Part shown: in pieces, positions 7,862 to 19,394 of the stretch
Position numbering within the stretch: position 1 is the stretch's first letter
How the letters are laid out: every line of letters starts with the position of its first letter
The notes under the pieces: generated by a model
What the model was told of the DNA's origin: nothing
The model's input: the letters and a program-made list of their open reading frames with translations, nothing else
Database searches by the model: none
Assembly (NCBI GenBank): GCA_025201805.1
Contig: MU619267.1
Location: 126,811 to 147,842, forward strand
From: Parasitella parasitica
Lineage: Eukaryota > Mucoromycota > Mucoromycetes > Mucorales > Mucoraceae
DNA: 21,032 bases
Reading direction: 5' to 3'
Position numbers and translations under genes: made by a program

Positions 7862-10800
7862 ATGACTGCAGCAATTACTGATAAGAGAGTAGTAGTAGCG
7901 ACACTATTTTTGCCGTACACGGTTGATTTCCATGTTAAAGAGAAGAAGAAGCGTATTGCTACTTCGCCAGCAACGCCTGATACGCCGACAACCGTTCCAA
8001 ATTTGCTTCAAAGCTTAGCAAAACATCAGCTCAAAGAAGGCGACAAGAAAAAAGACCAGCTCTTTGATTTCACTCAACCCGAACAGCTGGTTCAACCACG
8101 TAGTAAACAACAGCGTGAAGAAGAGATCCGTAAACTGACTCCTTTGCTATCTGTTATGCCACCTCAAAGCAGAAGACCATCGATAGATTGTGCACAAGTG
8201 TTTGCAGATGCGCCATGGTCAATTAAACCATGCAGTAGTGGCAACATTGGGCTCAATAATGCTCTTTTCTCTATTCAGGACAAATTGCATGATTTGGCCT
8301 GGGTAGGCACTGTAGGGATGCCAACTGACCCTTTGTCGAAAAAGACTCGAGATGAAATTTATGCAACATTTACTGAGAAACACAATGCATATCCCGTCAT
8401 GCCTTCGGATAGTGTCTTTGATGGACACTACAATCGATACTGCAAGCAAGTGCTCTGGCCGTATTTTCACTATATCGTGCAAGATGATCCTCAAAACATG
8501 ATGTCCCAAGATGGTCCTTATAAAGCCTACCATGAATTAAACAGACAGTTTGCTGAGACAATCGTCAAGAATTACAAAGAGGGTGATATCAGTGAGTATC
8601 AACACAGCGTCAATGCGACACAAAACTAAACACATTATCACCCAGTCTGGATTAACGATTATCATTTAATGCTTGTACCTGGTTTAATTCGAGAGAAGAT
8701 CCCTAATGCTACAATCGGGTTCTTTTTGCATATCCCTTTTCCTAGCTCTGAACTATTCAGATGTTTACCGCGTAACTATATTATATACACAAGCACTCGT
8801 TTGCACAGCATTTAATCATGACTCACTCCGATTTGTTCTATTATTAGCTCGAAAGCAACTACTAGAAGCCATGTTGCAATCAGACGTCATTGGCTTCCAG
8901 ACTTACTCTTTTGCTCGCCATTTTCTTCAGACGTGTGCGCGTATTCTTTCCGTGGATGCAACGCCCTCTGGTATCCAATTAGATACTCATTATTGCTCGG
9001 TTGGCATCCATCCAATCGGCATTGACATCAACGCACTGAACAAGAAAATATCGGATCCTCTGGTAACACAATGGGTGTCCAAACTGAAAGAGAAATACGC
9101 TGATAAAAAGCTAATTGTTGCGCGGGACAAGCTGGATTACATCAAAGGTGTCCGTCAAAAACTGCTTGCTTTTGAACAATTCTTGACGAAACATCCAGAA
9201 TGGCGCGGCAAAGTAGTTTTAATTCAAATCGCTTTATCCACATCTGAGCAGAATGAATTGAGAGCACATATATCTGATGTGGTCTCTCGAGTTAATTCAA
9301 AGTTTAGTAATATATCGTATCAGCCCATCGTCTTTTTGCATCAAGACATTTCATTCTCGCAGTATTTGGCTCTGTTGACTTGCGCTGATGCTTGCTTGTT
9401 GACTCCTCTGAGAGATGGCATGAACTTGACTTCTCATGAATATATTGCTTGTCAAAGGGAGACTCATAACCCATTGATTTTAAGTGAATTTACGGGTACT
9501 TATGGCAGTTTTGGCGCTTCGGTTAGAGTGAATCCATGGGATTATCGAGTAAGTTTTCTGCTTTTCTCCTTTTAAAAACAATATAATAACGGCAATTTTT
9601 TTTTCTTCTTTTTACAGCAAGTGGGCGATGCCATTCATGAGGCTTTGTCTATGGGTCAGGAGGAAAAGGTAGGCAGATGGAAAGAGCTATACAAGAGCAT
9701 CGAAACAAACTCTGCTCAAAACTTTGCTACCAACATCATTGCTCGCCTATCAAAAGTGCACAATGCGCCTGGCCGCCGCTTTTCAGTGCCGTTGCCTAAA
9801 TTAACCTCTGATATATTGGTCAAGGCTTGCAGTAAAAGCCCAAAAAGATTGTAAGAGATTGTGTTTATCCATCGTGTTCAAGTATATGCACTCATACATG
9901 CTCCAGGTTTTTGTTTGATTATGGTGGAACTTTGATTCCTCACGGAAAACCTCCCGGCTCGGAGGATTTGAGCCGGATTTTGGAGATCCTGACTAAGCTT
10001 ACAGCAGACCCAAGAAATGCAGTTTATGTGATTTCTGGTAGAACAAAGATCAACATCGAGACAGATCTAGGGTCTATTCCCGGTTTAGGTCTTAGGTTCG
10101 TTTCTGTTCTCGCATGTAAGATGAGTTATTTTGTACTAAAAACTTGCTTTGCTAGTGCTGAAAACGGATTTTACATCAAATCTCACGGAGAAGATTGGCG
10201 CCAAGTGTACGAAAATGTTGATTTTAGCTGGAAACCCACTGTCAAAGAGGTACACGATACATCTTGCAAGCAGCCTGCTTTCTTCAAGTAACTTAACCTG
10301 TTTTTTTTTTTAGATCTTTCAATACTATACAGAACGTACTCCTGGCGCATATGTAGAATCTAAGGATACATCAATCGTTTGGGTAGGTATATGTTAAGTA
10401 TGCAATAATATATAGCACAGTCTCAAACGTATACGCATGTAGCATTATCGAACATCAGAAGGCGCAGACTCTCAATATGTGTAAGTAGAATGCGCATAAC
10501 GAATACAAACAATGTAGAACTAACTCGGGTCTTTCATGCGTACAAACACAGTTCTTGGCAAGCAGCTGAATGTCAAAACCATATAGCAGATTCAGTAAAC
10601 AAGAACTTTGCAGTTCATGCAATCATTGGAAACACCACCATAGAAGTGATCCCGCATGACATTAACAAAAGTTCCATTGCTAATCGAATTTTACAGGAAA
10701 CAAGCCCTGATTTTGTATTATCTGTAGGCGATGATCGCTCAGACGAAGATTTGTTCAGCTTTTTAAAGAAGCAAAAGAACCTAGAGAAAGTTATCACTTG

Positions 10801-10897
10801 TACGGTAGGTACAAGAAGTACAGAAGCAGATTACTTTATACCAAATGTCAATGGTGTTCTGGCTGCACTTGATCAATTATGTGCAAACCTACAATAA
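7862..10897 (+). CDS. Trehalose-6-phosphate synthase/phosphatase family protein (class II, Tps2/Tps3/Tsl1-like)
   Basis: Nine exons (7862-8591, 8646-8771, 8848-9548, 9618-9850, 9907-10095, 10156-10249, 10314-10382, 10443-10480, 10552-10897) join in frame to 841 residues. Residues 8-25 (KRVVVATLFLPYTVDF) and 117-590 form a GT20 synthase-like domain containing WINDYHLMLVPGLIREK, HIPFPSSE, VARDKLDYIKG (about 376-386) and LRDGMNLTSHEYIACQ. In active synthases the sugar-nucleotide site reads D-R-L-D; here it is D-K-L-D, as in class II proteins. Residues 598-841 form a HAD phosphatase domain: motif I is FDYGGTL, with Asp601 kept but the second Asp replaced by Gly603, while VISGRTK and GDDRSDEDLF are intact. 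The family makes or removes phosphate from trehalose-6-phosphate, a stress protectant pathway. With a damaged motif I, a regulatory subunit like yeast Tps3/Tsl1 is more likely than an active phosphatase. The intron before the final exon has a CTAAC branch site. Confidence 0.92.
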
Positions 10898-12215
10898 ATA
10901 AAACACTGTTATATCAACCTGCATCAAGTACTAATTTTCCAAATGTTTTAAAAAAGAGTATATCATATAATGTTTCTAGAGCCAAAAATACTGAATGCAC
11001 CAGGGCTGTGATCTCGCTTAGTACATGTAGTCTAATCAAAAGACTTTTGCACAGCAGATTTATTAAAAATGCCCAGCAATCGGGATAGATAGTCCTTGAA
11101 TAAAATAGTAGATATTGCACTGGAAGAAAAAAAAAAAATGTCTAGATTTTCCAAGTAATTTATCATATGCAAATAGATTACCTTGTTGATCAGAGATAAT
11201 GCCTTTGCTTAGGAGCCAACTTTGACAACACCAATTTTAGGTTATACAAGTCATCTGTCTGTAGGTAGATATTGGCAAGTAAACATGTTGTTAGATTATG
11301 GTTCTAATTGCTGAAGTCCTTTGTAATCGTCGATAAAAATATAGTTATTTTAATATGTTTTTCAGAGTTGTTGAAAGTCAAGAAGAATCTCAACATTTCT
11401 GACTATCGACACGATGCGCCTGGCAGCATCCTTTGATGGCTTATACAGCATGGTACTTGATAGACGATTTATGCATATTATACCATATGAACAACATTTG
11501 AGGGATGGGTATATGTTGCACAAGATGCTCCACGTTTTGCTTCTTCTTTGTGTGAGTAAATCAGGTTTACCATGACGACGATAAATTAATAGGAGAAAAA
11601 AGGGGGAATATGCCATATGTATATAATCTGAGACTCAACAGGAGGATGGAATCTAATGAAGATCCCAGGTCAAGTTGTAAGCGTCGAGAACCGGGAAAGC
11701 TGGGCTAAATCATGCTGGCATCCTATATATTCATGATGCGCAAAATGATACACAACATGTCAGTAAAACTAGTGTTGTATGCCTGTGTACAGAGATTGGT
11801 GTTGCCCACGTTTTGAATGTATGTCGGAGATGGTGTAACTAAATTATATTGATCACATCAGTTTCCATTCAGTTTGAAACGAAAATGGATGTCAAATGAA
11901 ATGGTAGAGCGTTTCATATGTCAATGCCTCGGCAGTACCAACATATAATCGCTGCTGTGCGTCAATTGCATTTTTTTTTTTTCAGTAGGTACATGTTTAC
12001 AAAACAAAGATGTGCTTGAAGTTTTTAAGATGGCGATAAACAGCAGGTCTAAAAGAGCATCGCAGAGCTTCTGTCACGCGCTGATTGCCTCAATCCAGAA
12101 AGGCTATTCACTAATTATATCAACTCCTGTTGATTTTTCTTCTTCTTATTCCTCTTCTTTTGCTTCCTATTTAACTTTTACTTTTCATCAGCCATCTCCA
12201 CTTGGACCGTACAAC
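10898..12215. other. Intergenic region between the trehalose gene and KIN1
   Basis: Tandem AATAAA signals start at about 10893 and 10897, at the stop codon of the trehalose gene. The rest is AT-rich with no supported gene. A minus-strand frame (11616-11362, 84 codons from an ATG) includes KDAARRIVSIVRNVEILLDF and could be a relic, but it matches nothing I recognise. The stretch 12120-12200 is pyrimidine-rich and fits the KIN1 leader. Confidence 0.4.
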
Positions 12216-14862
12216 ATGGCTGCTGAATTTATACGTCAACAGCAGCAGCAGCAGCAGCATCCGCAACATACACCGACGCAATCGCCAGAGATAAAGAGAA
12301 ATGCCAGTCTGTCAAGAGAGCCCAGAACGCCTCCTGTAAAAGTGATTGGAAACTACACAATGCAGCAAAGCATAGGCAAAGGAAGCATGGGCAAAGTGAA
12401 ATTAGCCACACACAATGTAACTGGCGAGAGGGTGAGTGAGAGATATATACTCAGGAAATGTAACAAAAACCAATCTAAAAATAACCTCTACTATAAAACA
12501 GATTGCCATTAAAATTGTCCCCAGAGCCAATCTGCAAATACTGAATGCGCCAAATCATCATACAAACGGGAAAATAGCGCAACAAATTGCCAAAGAAAAG
12601 GCAAGAGAGGAAAACCGCGAAGTGCGAACAATCCGGGAAGCACACATCATGATGCTGCTGAAGCATCCAAACATTGTTGGCATGAAAGACTTGGTGGTGC
12701 ATGGCCCTTATTTCTACATTTCGATGGACTATGTAAACGGCGGGCAGCTGCTGCATTACATTGTAAAACGACAGAGACTCTCTGATAGTAGGACTCGGCA
12801 GTTCTCCAGACAAATCGTCAGCGCGCTGGACTATTTGCACAGAAACTCAATCGTGCACAGAGATTTAAAGATTGAGAACATCATGATCGACAAATCCGGA
12901 AGACACATCAAAATCATTGATTTCGGCTTATCCAATCTATTCTGTCCAGAGCGGCAACTGACAACTTACTGCGGGTCGCTCTACTTTGCTGCCCCAGAAT
13001 TGCTGAAAGCTAACCCTTATAGTGGTCCTGAGGTAGACGTTTGGAGCTTGGGTGTGGTTATCTATGTCATGGCAACTGGCTCTGTTCCCTTTGACGACAA
13101 AACAATGCCCGGACTCCACGACAAAATCAAGCGGGGCCAAGTAACGTATCCTGCCCATCTTAGCGATGACTGCAAAAACCTATTGTCTCGCATATTCAAC
13201 ACTGATCCGTCCCAGCGCATTATTATGACTGATATCGTTCACCACCCTTGGATGAATAAGGATGCTGCTCCTATCAACAACTACATGCCCCCGTCAAGGA
13301 AACCCTTGGCGCTACCATTGAATCCAAAGGTGATCGAGAGAATGTCCCAAGGATTTAACTTGGGCTCGCCAGAAGAGATTGAGCGCCGGCTTACTCTGAT
13401 CATCCAATCTCCAGTATACCATGAAGCTATGAAGCATATTTCAGACTGCTATGCCAGAAGAACGCTTACCCCACCGCTCAATTATGGTGAAATCAACTTT
13501 GGCATTATTTATGACGATCCACAGTCTGTGCCTGCCGCATACCATCCGTTTTTATCTCTTTACTATCTAGCTTCAGAGAAACTGGCTGCCATTGAAGCTG
13601 AAGCACACCATAGCCGAGTACCTACCATTCGTTCGAGTCTATCAAGAAAGGCATCTGTGGAATCAATGGGTGGCTATTCCTCTGCTCGTAGTAGCCAAGC
13701 TTCTTTAGTTGGTGCTGATGAGCAGCCTTCATCAAATGGAACTCGATTACTCACTGAAGTTCCTCTTGGTCACACTCCCGTCATACCTCCTCCCAGCTCT
13801 GGCATCAAGCTACCTGGGAATGGAAGCATGTCAGGGTTTGTTTCTCAACCCGCTGCTATTGGCTCTGCAAACTATCTTAGTCGCATTCAACGCTGGCTTC
13901 GTTCGTCCTTATCGACACATCATCTTCCTGATGAACCAAAGAGTCAGAGTGTCTCTGCTCCACCTTCTCCACCTCAGCGACTTGAAGATATCAAACACGA
14001 TGAGGTTGATCCTATCATGTACAATTCTTCATCATCAGCCAACAGCAGCAGGTTACCCACACCTTCTCACTCCACGGACGATAAAGAAAATGCAGCATCA
14101 CATTCACCAAATGAAAGTTTCCAGAGCGCTTCCAATGTTGAGACCCTGCCAATTGCAGATAAACAGCAGCCACCTACACCAGCCGGAAGCAAATCGCTGT
14201 TTCGCAAATTATCTCATGCAGTTTTCCGTAAAAACTCTACCAAATCGCTGAACAAGAAGGCTAGCAACGTCAGTGCTACAAATACCGTAAGCGATCACAG
14301 CACCAGCGAGGAGGAAGTTGTATCGGTTGCAATTGCCGACAAGGCAGTGGTAAACGACCAAGTACCACCACCAGTCCCGCCCAAAGATCTCAAGTATACG
14401 ATCCAAACGCCCCCTGGAGTGGTTAAAACGTCGCAGCAATTACCGCCAGGCATGTCAATAGCTACAGTAACATCTCGCCAGACAGCCCATACCATCGATA
14501 TCAGTGCGATCAACAGCAATAACTGTAACAACAGTGGCACTGGTGCCATTGCTCCCACTCTATCTCATTTCACTGCTAATACTATAACCACTACAAATAT
14601 ACCAACACCCATTGCATCTAAAATGGCCAAATGCGACGATACTTTACAAATACAAAGTCAACAAAAGCAAGAGGGCCACTTGCTGTCCCAGCCTGCACCC
14701 AGCATTTCTAGATCGGCTTCCATGGCTATTTCTCTGCGCCGAAAAGGATCGGTTTCCAAATTGACTGGAAAGCTTGGTTCTTGGCTCAACAGATCTTCTT
14801 CGTTTAATCAGCATGGTAACAAAAAAAACACCACGGGTAGACTGAACAAAAACGAAGCCTAA
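12216..14862 (+). CDS. KIN1: Ser/Thr protein kinase, Kin1/PAR-1-MARK-related (CAMK group)
   Basis: Two exons (12216-12431, 12502-14862) with a 70-nt intron give 858 residues. A Gln repeat (8-14) is followed by a kinase domain at about 47-323: Gly loop IGKGSMGKV (53-61), Lys76 in IAIKIV, HRDLKIENIM (Asp193), DFGLSN (212-217) and YCGSLYFAAPELL. Between the ATP lysine and helix C there is an extended charged insert ending EVRTIREAHIM, which with HRDLKIEN and CGSLYFAAPEL points to fungal Kin1/Kin2, kinases of polarity and exocytosis. The remaining 530 residues are low-complexity, rich in Ser, Pro and Asn, with basic Ser patches near the end (SRSASMAISLRRKGSVSKL). I see no C-terminal KA1 domain, and the protein is shorter than yeast Kin1 (about 1,060). 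An in-frame ATG at 12030 would add 62 residues; I prefer 12216 because the intervening sequence looks like a pyrimidine-rich leader. Confidence 0.9.
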
Positions 14863-14965
14863 GGTCTCATGTATACATTTTCGATAGACAAAACAATTAT
14901 TTTCTTTTGTCTTTTTTTTTATATATATATATATGTATATACATAGTATTGCTAAATCGTTCATA

Positions 14966-14993
14966 TTTATATATATATATATATATATATATT
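14966..14993. repeat. (AT)n microsatellite
   Basis: About 13 AT units downstream of KIN1; a shorter AT tract lies just upstream at 14920-14942. Confidence 0.85.
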
Positions 14994-15953
14994 ATATTTC
15001 TATAAAGTGGCACAACATGTATCTTGGACATTTTTATTGATAATCACCAAGGGGACCTCATACAAAAGTCTAGAATTGCTATTGTCCTGTACTACATTAT
15101 CGAAAGTTGCGGGAAACACAGGCAGTGCTACGAGGTTAAATTACAGTATTATACCATTTTATTAATAGACTTGTGTATTTTGCATGCAAAAGCTTCCAAT
15201 TCTATAGATTCCATCAATCTTGTATGCATTTGAAGTCCTGAATTCGATTCACGTATTTGTATATCATATATGTACAAATCAAACATTAATCTATTACAAG
15301 CAGGACAAACCTTGCAAGTCTAGGTACTTTGCATTTATACAAAATTAACTGTGTTGCATCGAACTATTATAAATACATCAAGCATTGCACATTTTTGAAA
15401 AACGGCAAAAAAATGGGCTATATCCAACATTTGTGTTATTTACCCTGCATGAACCATATACGAAAAGTTATCCGCAAAATGCTGTAAACTTCATATAAAA
15501 AATGCATATTTCTATAAACACTAAATCAAGGAATGTGTTATTGGCGTCAGAATCAAAGGCGTCCTATTTCTCTAGTAAGCAAAAGAGTTATCAGCCAATA
15601 GAGCCTTCAACTAATTAGCAATCCTAATAATCAAAAGTCTAAAGAAAATATGGGCAACTGATTTATTGGGGGGGGGGGAATTTGAGTCAGACAACACACG
15701 CTGCAGAAGAGACTTGCAGTGGCCGATGAAAAGAGAAGGGAAAAGCTGAAGAATTGCCCTACAATTTTAGCTATGATCCACTGATTTGAGCAGTGAGCTC
15801 TGGATTTTGTTGCTGTTTTCGTGTCTCGAGGTTTTTAACCACACACTATACCTTTGAGTTACTTGCGAATGAGACCAACACTTATGAATAAGGGGTTAAA
15901 CGGATTAGCCGTCGATTTTTTAAAGGCAAGTGTTTTTGCTGACAACGCTTCCA

Positions 15954-16118
15954 ATGCGCTTCTTTCTCACGCTTGCTACCATTTTACATTTGTTTAGTAT
16001 ACATGTCAGTACGGGAGATCTTGGAAAATATACAATACAAACAGGATATTGCCACCGATATATGGTACATTGTAGCTGTAAAGTGGACGATACGATACTA
16101 ATTTGGAGAGATTATTGA
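15954..16118 (+). CDS. Doubtful 54-residue ORF with a signal-peptide-like start
   Basis: From ATG 15954 the frame encodes 54 residues. The N-terminus (MRFFLTLATILHLFSIHVST) resembles a secretion signal and the short remainder has three cysteines (GYCHRYMVHCSCKVDD). It ends 28 nt before the start of the CMD-like gene, so it may equally be an upstream ORF in that gene's leader or chance. No homologue is recognised. Confidence 0.15.
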   Translation: MRFFLTLATILHLFSIHVSTGDLGKYTIQTGYCHRYMVHCSCKVDDTILIWRDY

Positions 16119-16145
16119 CGGATATGTAAACAATAGGCGGTTGTT

Positions 16146-16869
16146 ATGAGCGCAGTAAACAAACCAGAAGACGTCAGCCATGTTTACAATATCATATCCG
16201 AGAGAGTAGAGAGAACCAAAGACATGACAATCGAAGAGAAGAACAGACTGATTGCTGCAATTGTCCTCAAACTGAGAGAAGCTATACTGAAAAGCTACAT
16301 TATTATTGGTTTTCCAAAGGTAAATTATACAGCAAACAAGATTGTTGTGATTTGAAAATTAACGTGGCAAAAGACTATCAACACATTGCAGCAATTAGCC
16401 AACGCTACACCTGAAAAGATCAAGACATTATTGCCCAAGAAGCCACTTCGGTAGGTCAATGTACATTCTCGATTCGTCTCTGTGCAGCTGACTAGAGCTT
16501 GTTAGCAAGGAAGAATCGTGGTCAGATGTACAAAATGAAAGGCAAAGAGGAAAAGCGTTGTTTGGCGCCATTTATGAACGCCACACAGACAAAGTGATTA
16601 AAAACATGTACAATACGCATCCAGATTTAGCGCAGACAGCGCTTTACCAACTGTATGGGCCCACTCTTGGCGAGACGTCTGTTTTGAACGCCAAAGAAAC
16701 CAGTCTTGTAACAGTGGCAGGCTTAATGATCACCAACGTCCCGCTTCAATTGGTAGGACACAGCTATGGGGCTCTACATAATGGAGCTTCACAGTCGGAT
16801 ATCCAGCATGTCCAGTCTATTGTGTCTGAATTGGGGGCTCATTACAAATTTCCTGTGGCCAAATTATGA
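16146..16869 (+). CDS. Carboxymuconolactone decarboxylase/AhpD-like domain protein
   Basis: Three exons (16146-16319, 16374-16450, 16506-16869) with 54- and 55-nt introns give 204 residues. The third exon starts C-AAG-GAA after TTGTTAG, which keeps the conserved KEESWSDVQ frame. The order LREAILKSYIIIGFPK (about 43-58), GKALFGAIYERH, ETSLVTVAGLMI and VPLQLVGHSYGALHNGAS follows the all-helical CMD/AhpD fold found in uncharacterised fungal proteins. The protein contains no cysteine at all, so the CxxC redox chemistry of AhpD is impossible; substrate and function are unknown. It lies 365 bp upstream of a carotenoid oxygenase family gene on the same strand, an association that may be chance. Confidence 0.75.
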
Positions 16870-17234
16870 ATCGAGGATGGAGAATTGCATTTAGATAGCA
16901 ATAGGCCGTAGAAAGTGTATCCTAATAAAATATCGTGTTGCTGCTACGTGCAATACAATGTTCAAACATGATTCTATTAATCCCTGGACTCTCCTCGCGC
17001 AGAACAAGCAAAGTTCAAGTATATGATACGGCCATTGCGGCTACAGTAGACAGCTGAAAGAATAAAGCTACAGAATCATGCAATTAACCGTATACCATGA
17101 TTGGGGGGACAGAATCCAGCAATTGACATCTGTAAGGCATAATCTTTTATCCGCATTTGATCAAAATAAAAAAGTGGGCTTGGTGAAAGGATGCGTTTTT
17201 TCCTCTTCTTCCACAAAAATAAAAATAGCAAAAC
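16870..17234. other. Short intergenic region before the carotenoid oxygenase gene
   Basis: AATAAA at about 16924 is a plausible poly(A) signal for the CMD-like gene. The segment just before the next ATG has a pyrimidine-rich piece (17197-17214) fitting a leader. No other feature is seen. Confidence 0.5.
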
Positions 17235-19394
17235 ATGGAAGAAACCGATATCATAAACGCTGCTTATGACGAAGCCAACAACCGCTCTCTCCAACCACCT
17301 GCTACACATTCTGATGTGTCTCAAAAGCAGTTTGAGGATGGCAGAACCTTGCTGGATGACCAAGGAAGACCTAATATCAGCCGTACACCGTCTGCTGTTC
17401 ACATTACGCATAAAGAGACGCTTCTGGATTCAGATACAAGCCATGCAAAGGTAATGGGATTATGAATCTGATAAGCATCTGTTGCTAAGCATCTTGTTGC
17501 CTTATTGCTGCAAATGTATGTAGGGATTCTACAATGCCAAAGATTCGAAAGATGTTGTCGACTTGATTATCGACGGTCAGCTCCCAGAGTGGCTTATTGG
17601 AGAGCATTATACCATTGGTCCTGGTACGTATGATATAAGATACTCTAGGAAGATAGAGGTGGACGGTATGCTTCAGAGCGCAACAGCCACTTTTACGCTG
17701 GGTCATTGGTTTGATGCGTAGGTGTTTGTATTTTGCTGATAAGGTTGTACAATGCATTGATTTTATCCTACAGACTTCCTCTTGTGAATCGCTTTGATAT
17801 AAACGGTGAAAGAAATACGATTACCTACCGCCACCATCTAGTCAACAAAAAGCTGGGAGAAAAGATACGCGACCACCATGGCTATGCACCCAACTATCCT
17901 GCTGGACTGTTTAAAACACATGCCAACCAAACCATGCTGATCAAGCTTTTGAATAACGGAAAGGCTTTGAAACCAGATCGCATTCCTTGCGGACAGCGAA
18001 TTACAACATCTCTTCCTGGCATCGACGGAAGACTATTCTGTCAAGATTTTGCCAACCACGTAAGGCATATTTTTATCCTCCAAAGCGACACAGAGCCTGA
18101 TTACTAAACCACCCCTCGTCCGTAGATTCAAGAGTTGGATCCCTTTGACTTGACGCCGACTCGAGTTGAGACGTGGGATAGCTTGAACCCTGAACTGAAA
18201 GGCTACAGTTCTTGCCCCAATGGCCAATGCGATGCAGAAACAGGCGAATATATCAATTTCACCATGGAAATAGGATATCGATCCACAAAATACCACTTCT
18301 TTTCTGTTTCTGAGCAGCATCCAAAGGGCGAGCCTATTGCCACCATCTGGAACGCACCGACCGGCTGGGTAAACAACTTTGCATTGACAGCCAACTATAT
18401 CGTCATGGTGATCCACCCTATGCTGGCTAATTCGAGTGCTGTCAGATTTGCTTGGTCTGAAAGTATTTTGGATTCGTTCAACTTTTACCCATCCGAACCC
18501 ACCTTGTTCTACGTCGTGTCGCGCAAAGATAAAGATGTCATTGCCTGTTACAGGGCGGCGGCATGCTTTTCTTTCAACCAAGTAAACGCCTACGAGGACG
18601 TTCACGGCAACGTGATTATCGATATGGTTTGCTACGAGAACGATGCCATTACACAGCAATTGTCTACCGAGAATTTGCGCCACCCAGAGACAATGGGAAA
18701 ACTGGCCTTCTCCCAACTAAGAAGATACACTTTGAACCAGCCACAACATGACGCCCACAAGACGTACATTGCCAACAACTCCTTCATCCCGTCTGCTATC
18801 GGCATTACATCACGAATTGGCTCTGTTTGGAATTACTTTAGTGGAGGATCAAATCAACCAGAAAACGCAGTAGGGTCAAGTGGATGGCATGCTTGGATGC
18901 CTGTGATTGGGTTTGAGAGTCTAGTTGAGAGTGCACTAGAACTACCCCAGGTTAACCCTCGATACAAAATGAAGAATTACACATTTATTTACGGCCTTGG
19001 CTTCAATGAGACCAGCTCGACCCAAGAAGGCAAACTTTGGGATACCATCACCAAGATTGTAAGTGTCTGGATTCAGTGTTGGTATGCAAGTTGTTGACAT
19101 TACTTTGTATACTAGGACGTCCGTTCCAATGCTGTAGTGGCATGGTGGCATGAAGACAACTGCTATCCCAGCGAGGCACAATTTGTACCTAAACCAATTA
19201 AAGCAGGAGAAGATAAAATGACGGAAGAAGATGCAGGTGTATTGATTAGTGTAGTCATGGATTCTGCAAGAGCCACTTCGTTTGTGTTGGTTTTGAATGC
19301 ACAGGATCTTGCGGTGCTTGCCAGAGTCGAGCTCAACAAATTGATCCCTCTCAGTTTTGCTCATGGCAGCTATCGACTAACAAGAAGCAACTGA
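17235..19394 (+). CDS. Carotenoid oxygenase family protein (RPE65/BCO-like), probably catalytically inactive
   Basis: Five exons (17235-17450, 17524-17717, 17774-18059, 18126-19058, 19116-19394) join in frame to 635 residues; introns are 56-73 nt. About 70 N-terminal residues precede the family start (LPEWLIGEHYTIGPGTYD). The family fold is clear to the end: LGHWFDALPLVNRFD, ALTANYIVMVIHP, NAYEDVHGNVIIDM, YGLGFNETSS, CYPSEAQFVP and GVLISVVMDSA. Active members cleave carotenoids using Fe(II) held by four histidines. Aligned with RPE65, the first site (TAHPH) is SSCPN (about 260-264), the second (VHSF) is VNNF (N315), the third (FHHIN) is FNQVN (383-384), and only the last (FHG; here FAHG, H626) is kept. 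In Mucorales relatives of this family make trisporoid mating signals and control carotene; this copy more likely binds or regulates than cleaves, which is inference. Confidence 0.9.

Larger units (their letters stand above)
14863..16145. other. AT-rich intergenic region with AT microsatellites and a G run
   Basis: The KIN1 3' region contains an AT repeat at about 14920-14942 and a second at about 14966-14993. A run of 11 G lies at 15668-15678. No gene is supported apart from the doubtful small frame at 15954-16118. The final 200 bases must serve as the promoter of the downstream CMD-like gene. Confidence 0.5.

Noticed and set aside
11362-11616. 84-residue minus-strand ORF between the trehalose gene and KIN1
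   Set aside because: No recognisable domain and no splice-supported extension; composition is only weakly protein-like.
12030-12215. N-terminal extension of KIN1 from the in-frame ATG at 12030
   Set aside because: The added 62 residues come largely from a pyrimidine-rich stretch typical of leaders and show no conserved motif; it remains possible.
18033-18716. 227-residue minus-strand ORF
   Set aside because: It lies wholly antisense to the conserved carotenoid oxygenase exon and is a shadow of its codon use.
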